From Chrysoporthe austroafricana (taxonomy: Eukaryota; Ascomycota; Sordariomycetes; Diaporthales; Cryphonectriaceae), in contig JYIP02000009.1 in assembly GCA_001051155.2 (NCBI GenBank), positions 124,001-188,000 of the forward strand: a stretch of 64,000 nucleotides of DNA, in the 5' to 3' direction. Under the pieces are notes generated by a model, which searched no databases, was not told where the DNA came from, and was given only the letters and a program-made list of their open reading frames with translations. Both the position numbers and the translations under genes were made by a program. This document shows, in pieces, positions 1 to 11,703 of the stretch. Each line of letters starts with the position of its first letter. The stretch's first letter is position 1.

Positions 1-233
1 ACACCCACGCTGCTCGCTTGCCTACCGCCCGCCGCCCGCCGACCGCCTCGACGCTTATCTGTTCTGCGACACCTTGCGAGACATTGTTCACTTTCCCGTC
101 GCCAGCTGAGCGAGCAATCGCCCCGGACGACTTGCCGTGTGTCGGAGTCGCTGCATTCCAGTGGCCCAGGGGCTGATCGTCTTTTCCGGTCTTCTCCTCC
201 AGGCCGTAGCAGCAAGCGGTGACGGCCACAGCT

Positions 234-2799
234 ATGTCCGTCATGTTGCAAACACCATCGCGGACGTCCACCTCGTCCGCCTCCTCCTACCAACAACCGC
301 TCTCCCGCCAGAACACCATGTCCTCATACAATGGCGGGTCTTCGGCGCGTCAGTCCAAGCGGTACTCCATGTCCGCGCTGTACATGTCCATGTCAGCACA
401 GGAGACGGACCTGGAGATAGAAGATGACCTGGCAAAAGGTTCGTGCTCCGTCGAGCCCCACTAACCGTGGATCACTGCTAATTGCCCTACAGCACAAAAG
501 ATACTACGGGATCTCAAGTCCAAGATTTCTTCGCAATCGAAAAAGAACTTCGTGCTGGAGAAGGATGTGCGGTATCTGGACTCCAGGATCGCCCTGCTGA
601 TCCAGAACCGCATGGCTCTGGAAGAGGTATGTCGGCGCTCGTCGTTACGCTGAATTTATGGTCCCGCTAACACGATCCAGCAAAACGAAGTAGCCAGCCA
701 CCTCGAAGACGCAACGGATATACAAGAAGGTGTCTTTCCAAACGACGAGAAGACGCAGCGATACGGCAATCTCCTGTTCCTTCTGCAGTCAGAGCCTCGA
801 CACATCGCACACCTCTCCCGGCTTGTGTCCATGTCCGAGATCGATTCTCTCCTGCAGACCGTCATGTTCACTATATATGGAAACCAGTACGAGAGCCGCG
901 AAGAGCATCTCCTGCTTACCATGTTCCAGGTCCGTGCCTCCCCATTGATACCCGCAGGCACCATTCCGCTGACTTGTGCTCCCAGTCCGTCCTGACATAC
1001 CAATTCGATAATACTCCTGAGTATTCCTCCCTGCTCAGAGCGAACACGCCGGTCTCACGAATGATGACGACATACACGAGGAGAGGACCGGGTCAGAGTT
1101 TCTTGAAGACGGTGCTCGCCGACAGGATCAACAAGCTTATTGAGCTTCACGACCTTGACCTCGAGATCAACCCTCTGAAGGTGTACGAGCGCATGATCGA
1201 GCAGATCGAGCAGGATACCGGCACCCTGCCACCAAACTTGCCGAAGGGCGTCACAGCTGAAGAAGCGGCCGAGAACAGACAGGTTCAGGCGATCATTGAA
1301 CCAAGGCTGACGATGCTGATCGATATCGCGAGCGGATTCCTGTCGACCATTATAGACGGCCTGGAGGAAGCCCCGTACGGCATCCGATGGATCTGCAAAC
1401 AGATTCGCAGCTTGACCAAGCGGAAGTACCCGGATGCGAACGACCAGGTCATTTGCACGCTGATCGGTGGTTTCTTCTTTCTTCGATTCATCAACCCGGC
1501 TATTGTGACGCCGAAATCCTACATGCTCATCGACGGAACCCCCTCGGAAAAGCCCAGGCGGACCCTGACGTTGATCGCAAAGATGCTGCAGAACCTTGCC
1601 AACAAGCCGTCGTATGCCAAGGAACCTTATATGGCTAAACTGCAGCCTTTCATCCAACAGAACAAGGACCGGGTCAACAAGTTCATGCTGGATCTCTGCG
1701 AGGTGCAGGACTTCTACGAGACACTCGAGATGGATAATTATGTGGCTCTGTCGAAGAAGGACCTGGAGCTCTCGATCACGCTGAACGAGATCTATGCCAT
1801 GCACTCCTTGATTGACAAGCACAAGGGTGAGCTTTGCAAGGACGATAACTCACATCTCGCAATCATCATGTCAGAGCTTGGAGCATCTCCAGCGCAAGTA
1901 CCAAGGAAGGAGAATAGGGTGATAAACTTGCCCTTGTTCAGCAGGTGGGAAACTGCCATGGATGATCTGACGGCCGCTCTGGACATAACCCAAGAAGAAA
2001 TCTTCTTCATGGAAGCAAAGACAATATTTGTGCAGATCATGCGCTCTGTCCCACCAAACAGCTCAGTGTGCAGGCGCCCACTAAGGCTAGAGCGGATCGC
2101 GGATGCAGCAGCGACATCACGAAACGATGCGGTTATGGTCCGCAAGGGTATCCGTGCCATGGAACTGCTCAGCCAGCTGCAAGAGCTCAAGGTCATTGAT
2201 AAGTCAGACCAGTTCAGTCTGCTACGGGATGAAGTTGAGCAGGAGCTGCAGCACCTCGGCTCACTGAAGGATGGTGTTCTTGTGGAGACCCAAAAGCTGG
2301 AGGAAGTCTACAAGACAATCCGCGACCATAACACGTACCTGGTAGGCCAGTTGGAGACATACAAGAGCTACCTGCACAATGTGCGTAGCCAGAGTGAAGG
2401 CACGAGGCGCAAGCAGCAGAAGCAGCAAGTGTTGGGCCCCTACAAGTTTACACACCAGCAGCTCGAGAAGGAGGGCGTCATCCAGAAGAGCAATGTTCCA
2501 GACAACAGGCGGGCGAATATCTACTTCAACTTCACGAGCCCTCTGCCGGGGACTTTTGTCATCTCCCTACACTACAAGGGTAAGTTTGATGACGAACCTT
2601 ATCTCCTCCAGTGGCGCAGTACTGACAAACCTGTGTAGGTCGCAACCGTGGTCTCTTGGAACTCGACTTGAAGCTTGACGACCTTCTCGAGATGCAAAAG
2701 GATGGTCAAGATGATCTGGACCTCGAGTACGTTCAGTTCAACGTGCCGAAAGTCCTGGCCCTGCTCAACAAGCGGTTTGCGCGGAAGAAAGGCTGGTAG
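234..2799 (+). CDS. gapA: Ras GTPase-activating protein (Gap1/GapA-like)
   Basis: Stimulates GTP hydrolysis by Ras, so it is a negative regulator of Ras signalling at the membrane or cell cortex (family knowledge: S. pombe Gap1/Sar1, Aspergillus GapA). Spliced model: 234-438, 493-626, 681-929, 986-2579, 2639-2799, giving 780 aa, close to the yeast Gap1 length. A Ser/Thr-rich N-terminus is followed by a helical region and a RasGAP domain. The arginine-finger segment [11 protein letters not shown] (Arg near residue 214) and the signature [12 protein letters not shown] (near residue 362) are both present. The last 250 residues match the RasGAP C-terminal domain with a coiled region and end in FARKKGW. 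The start is the first ATG in the first exon; introns have gt-ag ends and keep phase. The gene appears intact. The symbol is by family resemblance only. Confidence 0.92.
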
Positions 2800-5700
2800 G
2801 CGACCACGGCCGTCCCAATTCCTCCTTGGTCAACACATCTTTCGAGGTCTCTCCTACTGTATACATCGGGTCTTGCGGTGTTCCGGAGCCGGCGTATATA
2901 TGAATCGAACAATTGATACCACTTTCGCTTTGCGCAATATCCTTTACCAACATCTCATTACGAGACCGCGAGACAACGAACCTGGTCTACTGGACTTACG
3001 CAGCCTTATCAGAGTCAGCCCTACATGACCATAACACAAACTATCCACACCCCTACCGATCAACCACCCCCGCTGCAGTTCCTGGTCTTTTAACACTCGT
3101 GTTCTACGAGCTTGGTCGAAATCGACATTGTTTAACCTCTATACACCCGATTTGTACCTCACGCACCGATATCTTCAACATTTACGCATCGTCACCTACT
3201 CGACATTACCCATCAAGTTCATTGTCCAGCTCTTATATACTAATCACCCTCCGACAACCTGAGCGACGACCTGAGCGAGGCTTCGTCTTGCGATTTCCAC
3301 AAGATCATTTCTTTTCATTTTCAATTCTCCCTTGTCGTTATACAGAATAATCTTTATGGTGGCCCTATGTTGCTTCGGCTGGACCGGCGGCTCTCTGGCC
3401 TGCTTACGGTAGCAGGGAATTGAGGAGGATGGACTGCTGCTCACTACTTCTCAATGCTGCCTCACTACGGCTTTCGCATGCATCGCGTGTGAGAGCCGAG
3501 GAGCAGACAGAAAAGGGTCTGGGGAATCCAGGGAGCAGATGTAGTAAGCAACGGTTGAATGGGTTTCGGTTCGACGCACCGCATCTTCGTCTTGCGATGC
3601 CTTCTGGGAGCTGAAAGAAGATTAGGGGAGCAAGAGAGAGTTTTCCCGTCGTCGAGAGCACGGATGGACTTTCAATTTTGAAATGGATCAGAGATGACTT
3701 GGTCACGTTTTCTTTTTTCTTTCCTCTGACGTGTAATTATGCTGCCAATGGGATAGATGAATGTGCGATCACATGGCTTGATCTTCCACGGCAGCTCGTG
3801 CGTGTCTGCATCTTTCGTGTGGTTCTAACAGAGTCCACACGACGAAGGCCATTAGACTTTTTGGTAGTGATTTCGAGAAGTCCACCGACCCCCTTGCCGT
3901 ATATGCACAGGGCCCCTCCTTAGCAGCAAGCTGCCTCCCCGGAGAGACCTATCAGATCACCACCAAAGAACAAGAAACCCCCAACGAGTGAAGACAAGCG
4001 GAAGCAACGCGGGAAAGAAGAAAAGAGTCTCCTGTACCACTGGCCGCAAGCATGCCAACCAACACCTCGTGAAAATAGCAGTCCGGATTTCCGTGCTGCT
4101 GTGACCCACCCCTCCGGCGCCTGCTATGGGCCATGGGTGGATAGATGACATGTGCCAGTCAGTAACTTTCCGGACATCCCGTGTCACAGTCGACAAGTCC
4201 GCGCGTTGTTTACGTGTGGGGGAGGGGGGCAATACTGCCCGCTGCCCGCGAACGCTGCGAGTTGCTCTGCGGATCCGCAGCACCGCCCGTCCTTTGGGCC
4301 GGGCCAGCTGGGTATCTAGGCAGGGGTGATGATGGCGAAAGGAAGAAAGAAGGAGAAAGGCCCAAAAAAGATAAAACACGTACAAGGCTGAGAGGGGCGT
4401 TATCTAACACTGGAAGACAGTATCCTCTTATTATAGGCAGGGGATGTGTCAAGCTAGCTAGACGAGAGATAGGACTCGGACTCGGCTCTTGACACGAGCA
4501 GATATATGGACATGACGCATCCTCCGCGGAGAAAGGGGGGAAACAAGAGGACTGAAGCACGTCAGGTCAAAGCCCAGGTCCGCTCAAGCATTCAGCGCTG
4601 TCGATGGAGGGCACCTTCGCCAGTCGTCCCGGGGGTGGGTGGTGTGTGAGCTCGGCACTAGAGATTAAGAGAGCACTCAAGAAGGGGCATATAATTCTAT
4701 GGTGGGATTTGTGGAAACTTGGAACAGTCAACACCCTGACCCTGACTGATTTCAGCTATTATATAGCCACGAATAAGCGTCTAACAACCATTCTCACTGT
4801 CTTTTTTGTCTAGACAGATCAATTCTCAACATTCTCATTTAATATTTTCCATGCTCGAAAGGTTGCCTGCTTCTCAGTTATGAGCTCGGTTCGCTCGCTC
4901 CCTGAACAACATTCACAATAGCTAGAAGAAAAAAAAGGCATCAAGCTTACTTAACCTGAATATCCGGGTGCCAGAAGGCAGACCTGTGATGGCTACGAGG
5001 GAATCCTGAGTTCGAAGCTGCCTCGGATCTCATATCATGAACCAAGAAAAGAATCATTTCATTAGGAGACGTGGATCCCCAACAAAGGGGCGTGTGTGGA
5101 GAAATATAAGAGTCAAGCTGATGCACGCATCAACGATTTCGCTTTTGCACATTTTCCCTTCAGCAGCCGGTGAAAACGGAATTTTGGGCCGCACCCATAG
5201 AGAAATGGTGGGAGGGCAATGTAGAGAATCAGAAGGGGGGGGGGGCGTGGTCGGATGAGTGAGTGTAAGCTCTCGGCGAGATTCCGTATTCGTCTGTCTG
5301 CCTGAGACCAGAGAGGCTACACTTGCCTCCGTCGAGTACACCATATTGTAGCCATCTGTTGACTGCAAGATGAAAGGCGCAGCATTAGGCAGCTGCCGTT
5401 GTCGATCAACTTGATGGATCGTAATTGCTTCTAGGAATCACCTATGGTCCTGTCCCGCAAAGAGGACCTCAGCGGATCAGTTCACGACAAAGGGCGGCAT
5501 TGCCAAGGAGTACTGAACCAAACTTAGTCACACGTTTAAGAATGAGGCTTAATATTGAGGCTATAGTAACTTAAGTTGTTGCCCATGGCGTTTTTAGTTG
5601 GATTGTTCCCGCCATTCAGCCTGGAAAGAACAAGCGAATTACACTCTGATCAGTCTAGATGATCCGTAAGATCTCTGAGTACCTAGGTACTCAGGGATAG

Positions 5701-6834
5701 ATATAGGTCACTCTAACACATTGGAACTTTGCCTACGGTAATCAGCGTGTCAGGTGCATGACAGATCCCACGTGTGGGCGAGCCTTTGGCCCAGCCAAGG
5801 CGAGCAGGCCACGTACCGACAAGGTTGACGACAATGCTGAGCCTCAATTCTGCATCACAACAATTCCAGGGTGTATATCTGGCCGTACAAGCCATCAAGT
5901 GCATCAGGCTTCTGGTCTGCGATCCATGACGTTGAGCAGCTTGTCTTGCCCAGAGCGCTGACAGCGCCCTCCTATCTCGGGCGCAGAGTGAGCGCGCACT
6001 TGACGAGGGAATTCGTCGTAGAACTTGACTCCTCCTGAGGCCCGGATTGTACGAAGACCTCGGTCAACATACTGCATCTCGGTCGTGGTCTGGCCAGATT
6101 ACCGACCGGTAAGTCACTATAATTTTCTCCCCGTATACGTCAAATTTCGAGGTTAACCTAGGACATCGATGGACCTACAGTCCACTTCAAGTGTCGATGA
6201 CCTCTTATTGCTGTCCCTGTCCTATATCCTCCCGCGGCTGACTTCGATCTTTGAATTCACGTTGATTAATTACTTTAGCTGAGGGAATCACGAAATTACT
6301 GCGCTTTCAGTCTTGAATTGCCCATTATAGTGTTCCAAGTTCCGCTGTCGAGTTTCTGCAGATGGCCATCGTTCTTGGATTTAGGCCATATACTCGCTTC
6401 CTCTCTTGTAGGAGCTGAAGTAGTGCAGATTATTCCTTCCCCTATGTCAGCTGTTGTTACTACCGCCAAGTCTGGCATCAGATCGGCCCCGATAGCGCAG
6501 TAGTTTTAAACATCCCGCCGAACGCGAGTCGAACTTGTGAGGCAACTCAGACCTCGTCACCATGCTACTGGATATTGGTGGCTGACAACAAAGAGCTGGT
6601 CAGCCCCGGCACGCCTGCTGATGTGACGATGGAAAGTCGCCAAAGATCACCCTATCACGTCCGAGAAACGGGAGCGACTCCTTGCAGTGAGCTGCTACCT
6701 GACAGGCGTTGAGCTCAACTGCATTTCTGGGAAGCTCCATTCCCCTGAATGATCCAGATACGCCACCAGTAGCCTCTTGAAGATTCCTGGTCGCAGTGCC
6801 ACCCATCACTGTGCGTGAAGTCCTACCCCTTACT
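2800..6834. other. Intergenic, no gene recognised
   Basis: About 4 kb between the RasGAP gene and the convergent Rba50-like gene. It presumably includes both 3' UTRs. Open frames here are short, mostly start at non-ATG codons and show no recognisable domains. A G11 run lies near 5236-5246. A 34-bp segment at 5098-5131 is shared with the PKS-B upstream region (see findings). I see no tRNA or transposon. Confidence 0.6.
5098..5131 (+). repeat. Dispersed 34-bp motif, copy 1
   Basis: 29 of 34 positions match 52409-52442. It holds an ATATAAG core followed by AGCTGATGCACGCATC, which contains the imperfect palindrome GATGC-AC-GCATC. The differences are three A/G transitions and one swapped CA/AC pair. 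Function unknown: it may be a relic of a dispersed repeat or a shared regulatory block. Confidence 0.5.
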
Positions 6835-8055
6835 TCACCTCCCTTGGAACTGCTGCTTCCAGCCGCCTTTCTCGAACAGCCACAGCGCCTCGATCGCATA
6901 CGCCCGGCTCCCCCGGTGTCCTTGTCCCTCAGGCACCTCGGCTGCCTCAAGCAGGCTGTCTATGACCCTGTTCTCTTGCGCGCTGCCCCAGATGCCCCTC
7001 GCAACTTCCGCCTCGCCGTTTCCCCACTCCCCCTTGCCCAGTCTGTACAGGATCCTGCCCAGCGTCTGAAATGCGACACATCGCTGTGCCGGCACGGCGC
7101 TCCTCGCCAGCCTTCCCAGCTCCCCGACCGTGTACCCTGCTGCCTCGGGCGCCTCACCGTGGTGATGCAGGCCTTTGGTGACCGGGATACTTCTGCTCTT
7201 GGCAGGCGAGAGCAGTCGGCCCTTGAAGTCGAAGCGCAGCGCGGAGATGGGAAGAGAGGTCTGGCCCGGGTAGTAAGGGGACTCGCGGTCGGCGGTGGAA
7301 TGAGGTGTCGGTATGGGCGCCATCCAGGCGAGCTTTGAAGGGTCCGCGGGCAGGCTGGGGAAGTATTTCTGGTGCAGTGTCTCCAGAAAGTCCGGGTCGG
7401 CGGGGTCGAGTTCGGGGAGCTGTTTGGGCTGGGGGAAGTGTGTCGTGTTTGCAGCTAGCGCATCTGCGTTCGCGGCGGGGCGCGGAGGTGGTTGTGAGGA
7501 TGCTTCGAAGAGGTCGGAGGGTGGCTCGGGCGGTTCTGCGTCTTCGTCGAAGCGGACGGTCTTGCGAGGCTTGTCTGCCTGTTTTGCCGGGGGCGCAGCA
7601 GTGGTATCGTCTATCGTGATCGCAGGAACAACCTCCTCCGCCTTGGCCTCTGAGGGCTCGTCGAATGGCGAGGCTGAGGTGTGGTCATCGATATTTGCTC
7701 TCTTGAGCAGCATTTGGACTATTGAAGGGTCGAGCCGTTCGAGCAGCTCCCGCCGCTCCTCCTCGATCTGCTCCGGTGACATGGACGCGAGCAGATCGTT
7801 GTTCTCCTGATCTATCCTCCTCTTCTCTTCCGATAGGCCACGGTCGGTCGATATCGAAGGCTTCGCAGCTGGGCTGGAAACATGCTGCTGTTTTGGAGGG
7901 GCACCATCTGCTTCTTGACGCTTCTGCTTGAAGGCTGAGGTTCTCGTCCGTTTCTTGTGCTGAGGGAAGCCGTCCGCGGCGGGTTTCGGCTGTGGAAAGC
8001 TCGGTGCCTTGACGGCGCCGACATCCTTCTCCTTGACATCGAGAACAAAGTCCAT
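6835..8055 (-). CDS. rba50: RNA polymerase II assembly factor Rba50/RPAP1-like
   Basis: Single-exon, 406-aa protein. Yeast Rba50 (439 aa) and human RPAP1 act in the cytoplasm in RNA polymerase II assembly and nuclear import (family knowledge). The RPAP1 N-terminal motif, with NDLLASMSPEQIEEERRELL and then the LDPSIVQMLLKRA segment, lies around residues 85-118. The RPAP1 C-terminal motif, beginning LRFDFKGRLL, lies around residues 282-355. Between them is a low-complexity, Pro/Ala/Glu-rich linker with DKPRKTVRFDE. The start is the ATG at 8055, the only one giving the conserved short MDFVLDVKEKD opening. It is convergent with the RasGAP gene and upstream of a divergent Hpc2-like gene. It looks intact. 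Confidence 0.85.
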   Translation of the reverse strand: MDFVLDVKEKDVGAVKAPSFPQPKPAADGFPQHKKRTRTSAFKQKRQEADGAPPKQQHVSSPAAKPSISTDRGLSEEKRRIDQENNDLLASMSPEQIEEERRELLERLDPSIVQMLLKRANIDDHTSASPFDEPSEAKAEEVVPAITIDDTTAAPPAKQADKPRKTVRFDEDAEPPEPPSDLFEASSQPPPRPAANADALAANTTHFPQPKQLPELDPADPDFLETLHQKYFPSLPADPSKLAWMAPIPTPHSTADRESPYYPGQTSLPISALRFDFKGRLLSPAKSRSIPVTKGLHHHGEAPEAAGYTVGELGRLARSAVPAQRCVAFQTLGRILYRLGKGEWGNGEAEVARGIWGSAQENRVIDSLLEAAEVPEGQGHRGSRAYAIEALWLFEKGGWKQQFQGR

Positions 8056-11000
8056 TCTGCGGACAACCGACGGCAGAAGAGGGTCGTGGGTAGTTGCTGG
8101 AGGGCGTTTGGTGGGGGTGAGATTCTGTAAGGTCGCGCGCCCGCCTCGAGAGACAAAGATCCGTCGGGTCTTATCTAATCGCTGCCTGCCAGGTCGTGCC
8201 AGGGAAGAGGGCGGACGAACTGCAGGGGTTTTCGCACCGCATCTATGGAAGTTTAAGGTTTCCCAGCGCGTCAGCGGGGCCGGTCACTTGCATTAGCGCC
8301 GATCTCGACAGGCGTGGGATGTGAGACACTTTGCTACAGTACTCAGTATATACAAACAAGACCCGGGCGACGAGCTGAATTCTGCGTTTCCTGACTGGGT
8401 AGCTTCAAGGGGCCATGGCATCCATATGCCGTCATGTGTGGATGATAGAGACTCGGAATGCACCGTTGCGCGGGGTTCCTTGTTATCGTCACCGATCAGT
8501 CATCGCGCAAGTACCAAGAGCTCCCGCCTGCTCGCCAGAAGAGTCAAGGCAGGGGAGACTTTCCGGTTGCAGATAGGGTACCTCGAAGGTAAAGTATTCA
8601 TGGGAGAGTCAGTTACTTGTGCTGGTGGTTGTTCCGCTGCAGCGTGGAAAAGTTGTGTCACACAGCGTGCAGCTAGTGGGATGTACGCGCGCCACCGGGA
8701 TTGGAGCCAGCTTGCCAGGTACCACGCAAGTCATGAAAGACTAACAATTGACTTTCCAACTTCCTCGTATGTTTTCCTGGATCTATTCGTTGATTTAATC
8801 GTTTTTTGTTTCTGGACCGAATCCGAAAAAAAAAAAACCACCAGGGCTAGTGGTGAAGCATAACTTTCCAGAAGGCTGCGACTTCGGGCGAGATTCCATT
8901 TTCGATCTCCAGCTGCATATCCCCATGGATGAAATGGGCCAAAATCTGAAGACCCGATAGGCTGAACCAATCTAGGTTGGCTTGCTGCTGGCTCACTTTT
9001 ACTCCATACCCCACGGGGCTGAAATTGTCAGACCACCTCGCTTTCCTCTGAAAGTGGCAGGCGTTCGTCCGTACTTGATTGCGGATCACGACCGGCCGAG
9101 TTGTGAGGACGGGTTGTCAGTGTGTCCTCGTACTCTGCCCGTCGACCTAGACTTAGTCTTCCTATGAGGTCCACACGCGCGATGAAGTTCTGCCTGTGTT
9201 CATCTGGGTGGGTATGTGGCCAGACAGGACGGACATGTACGACACCCTCCAAGCAACGCTGGCTGTCAACCCTTTCACCAGGGCAGTGATACGGTGAAAG
9301 GTAAGAAACGAGACGGATACCGCACCTCATCCGTGATCGTGTACTGGGTACCTGCGCGGCAGGCCGCCTGGGCATGGGTCTGGTATTCTCCTGATGGTGA
9401 TGGGCCGGCTTGAGACAGTAATAAAGATATGTGTTGGCCCTGCGGACCTCCTCCCTGCAGCGTTCATGTAACGGGTAGGAAATTATGGAGGGGCAGGAAG
9501 AGACAGTGCGGCTCGTGGCCGACCCCTTCTGCGGCTATTACGTAAGTCCCGCAGCCCTACATAGTAACTTACTTTTGCCACTAACACTGACTATGCGCCA
9601 GTATGCTTACTTACCACGGTACCCAGCACGGAGGCCGTTGGTCCCCGGTCTGCATGTACATACCTAGTATGGTGTGGGGCCCGACGGTCCCCTACTCCGC
9701 GCTGTACCGCGTACACGCATACTAAGGCGGTACAGTGAGTTTGTACTGTAGCGGGAGAAGCGACACACGGGTTGCCGCCGTGACTGATCAGATCCCCACC
9801 AGCCAAGTGCGACCACCTGCATGCAGTCTTGGGGGACTCTGCCTGGCACCCTGGGTGGCAGGGGTGGGGCGTTCCCGCGAGATGGCTTGATCTCATGTGA
9901 GGCTCCCAGTACGGACGGACGCACAGCCGGCTGGCACCTCGTTGATGTTCTCGACCTGAGCGGCGTGCCTGCGTGGCTCCCTACTTATCTCGTTGGGGGG
10001 CCCCCCTGGATCCGGGTTATATTGCTGCTTGAGTTTATCGCGACGGCCCCGGCCCTGCGCGCGAGCTGATATGCGACCTGGACGACTTGTGCCCCCCTCT
10101 CCCGTCCTCTCGTGTTCCCGCCGCTGGTGCGCTCTGCCCGCCGTGGTGCTGCTGTGCCCTCTCCTGGTCCCGTGCCCTCGGGTGGTGCCAGCCGTGGTGG
10201 TCATGGTCCATCCATCCCGTGGTCCATCCCTCCTCTCTGGTGGTTTGGCGGCTTTGGGCTGCGCTGCTCTGGTCTGGTCTGGTCTGGCCTGCCTTGCCTC
10301 GCCTTGCCTCGCCTTGACTCCCTCGTCAGCCCGAGCTGGTCGGACCCTCATCTCCCATCCGCCCGTTCTCCCGACCTGGCGCCATCCCCATCCCCATCCC
10401 CATGCTCTCTGGTCATGGCACTCCTTCGCCCCAGCGCTGGGCTGGCGGCTCCCTGCGAGGTTTTTGCACTCGTGCGCGCGTCCCAACGACGCACTTTTGG
10501 GTCCTCTGCCCGCCCGCCCCCCTTCCGGCAGCAGCTGGCCTCTATTCCGACCCGTCGTGTCCTGTTATGTTCCTGTGCCGTCCCTTCGTGTCCTGTCTGT
10601 CTGATGGTGGTCAGGGCCCCGGTTTTTCCTGTCAAGCTGTTCCATTTCATGCCTCCTAAAAATTCACACCGTCCCGGCCGGACAACGTAACCATCTCCAA
10701 TCTCGTTTTCACCAACACTAGGCCGCCTCCCGTTCTCACCATTTCCCATCCCTCTCCCCCTTTCAACACACAACGCATCACCACCAATTCCTGGTGTTGT
10801 CAATCCAAATCCATCAACCACCACCCGCGCAATCCGGTCTGCATCTCAAAAACCCGACCGGCACCTTCGCCAGACCCGCCTGAATTGTTTTCTGTCCTTC
10901 GTTCCGTCTCGCCGCCCTCGCCCGACCCTCTTTTTCGCATCTGCACCCGCCCCAGACGTCCTCGACAGCCTGCAGTCGGTCCCGTTTGAGGTTATTCGGA

Positions 11001-11703
11001 CGACCTGGAGTGCAGCCCCCAGGCCCCAAGCCCGGGTCCCCACATTGCCTGCCCGCCCCTGCTCCCAAGGACGGCCCATACGCCCGCCAGCCAGCCGCCA
11101 GCGCCTTGGCCCATCCACGTCCCACTTCCGACCTCACTAACAGCCAACCCCGCCGCGCCCGGGCAGAATACCCGGCCTCGTTGTTAGGGCCTCTCACCAC
11201 CAATACCACCACGCCGGCGGTGCGACTCGCCACGACGGCGTCTGGCTGCTGTGGTGCGCCAGACCTGCGCTGGATCCTGCTGGACCGGGCCATTGTTGCG
11301 ATCCGGCTGTGACCAGTCACTTTCTATTGTCGGTCTGTCTGTGTCTTTCAGAGACAGGCCGGATCAAAGGGGACTGCCACCGACTGGGGCCTTTTTATAC
11401 GACTATTTCGGCGGAGCGCTGCGATCCAACAGAACCCACCACCCGCCGCGATCCCCAGCGGCGGCCAGGAGCGATCCCTCCCTCGTGTTGACGACCTCAC
11501 GACGACGACGGCTCCTGAGGCGTCCCATGCCCACCCGGGGGCGCAACTGCCGTCCACCCAACCACAGTCTCATCCCTTGGACCCCGGCTCTCCACCTCCG
11601 ACCGGCCAGCTGTCGACGCGCCCTAGCGCCACCCACGGCTGCACCTGTCACTCGTCGAGGGTAGGGTGCCTGTTTGGACCTGAGCACCCGCAGTGGTGGG
11701 GAA
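8056..11703. other. Divergent intergenic region, probable long Hpc2 leader
   Basis: This 3.6-kb spacer lies between the divergent Rba50-like and Hpc2-like genes. The right half (about 10000-11700) is very pyrimidine-rich on the + strand, with a GGTCT/GCCTT-type direct repeat near 10268-10318 and a CATCCC repeat near 10380-10400. Long open frames there reflect C+T bias rather than coding and start at non-ATG codons. This composition is typical of long 5' UTRs of fungal regulatory genes. I recognise no gene. Confidence 0.5.

Noticed and set aside
1055..1822. 255-codon minus-strand frame inside the RasGAP gene
   Set aside because: Shadow of the RasGAP coding strand, which has clear family motifs.
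6500..6560. tRNA-like T-loop (GTTCGACTC on the minus strand)
   Set aside because: No cloverleaf forms upstream of it.
8321..8863. 180-codon + strand open frame upstream of the Rba50-like gene
   Set aside because: It starts at GTG, has no domain, and its composition looks non-coding.
9893..11320. Several 100-200-codon frames on both strands in the Hpc2 leader
   Set aside because: All follow from C+T bias: several overlapping frames on both strands, low-complexity products, no family resemblance.
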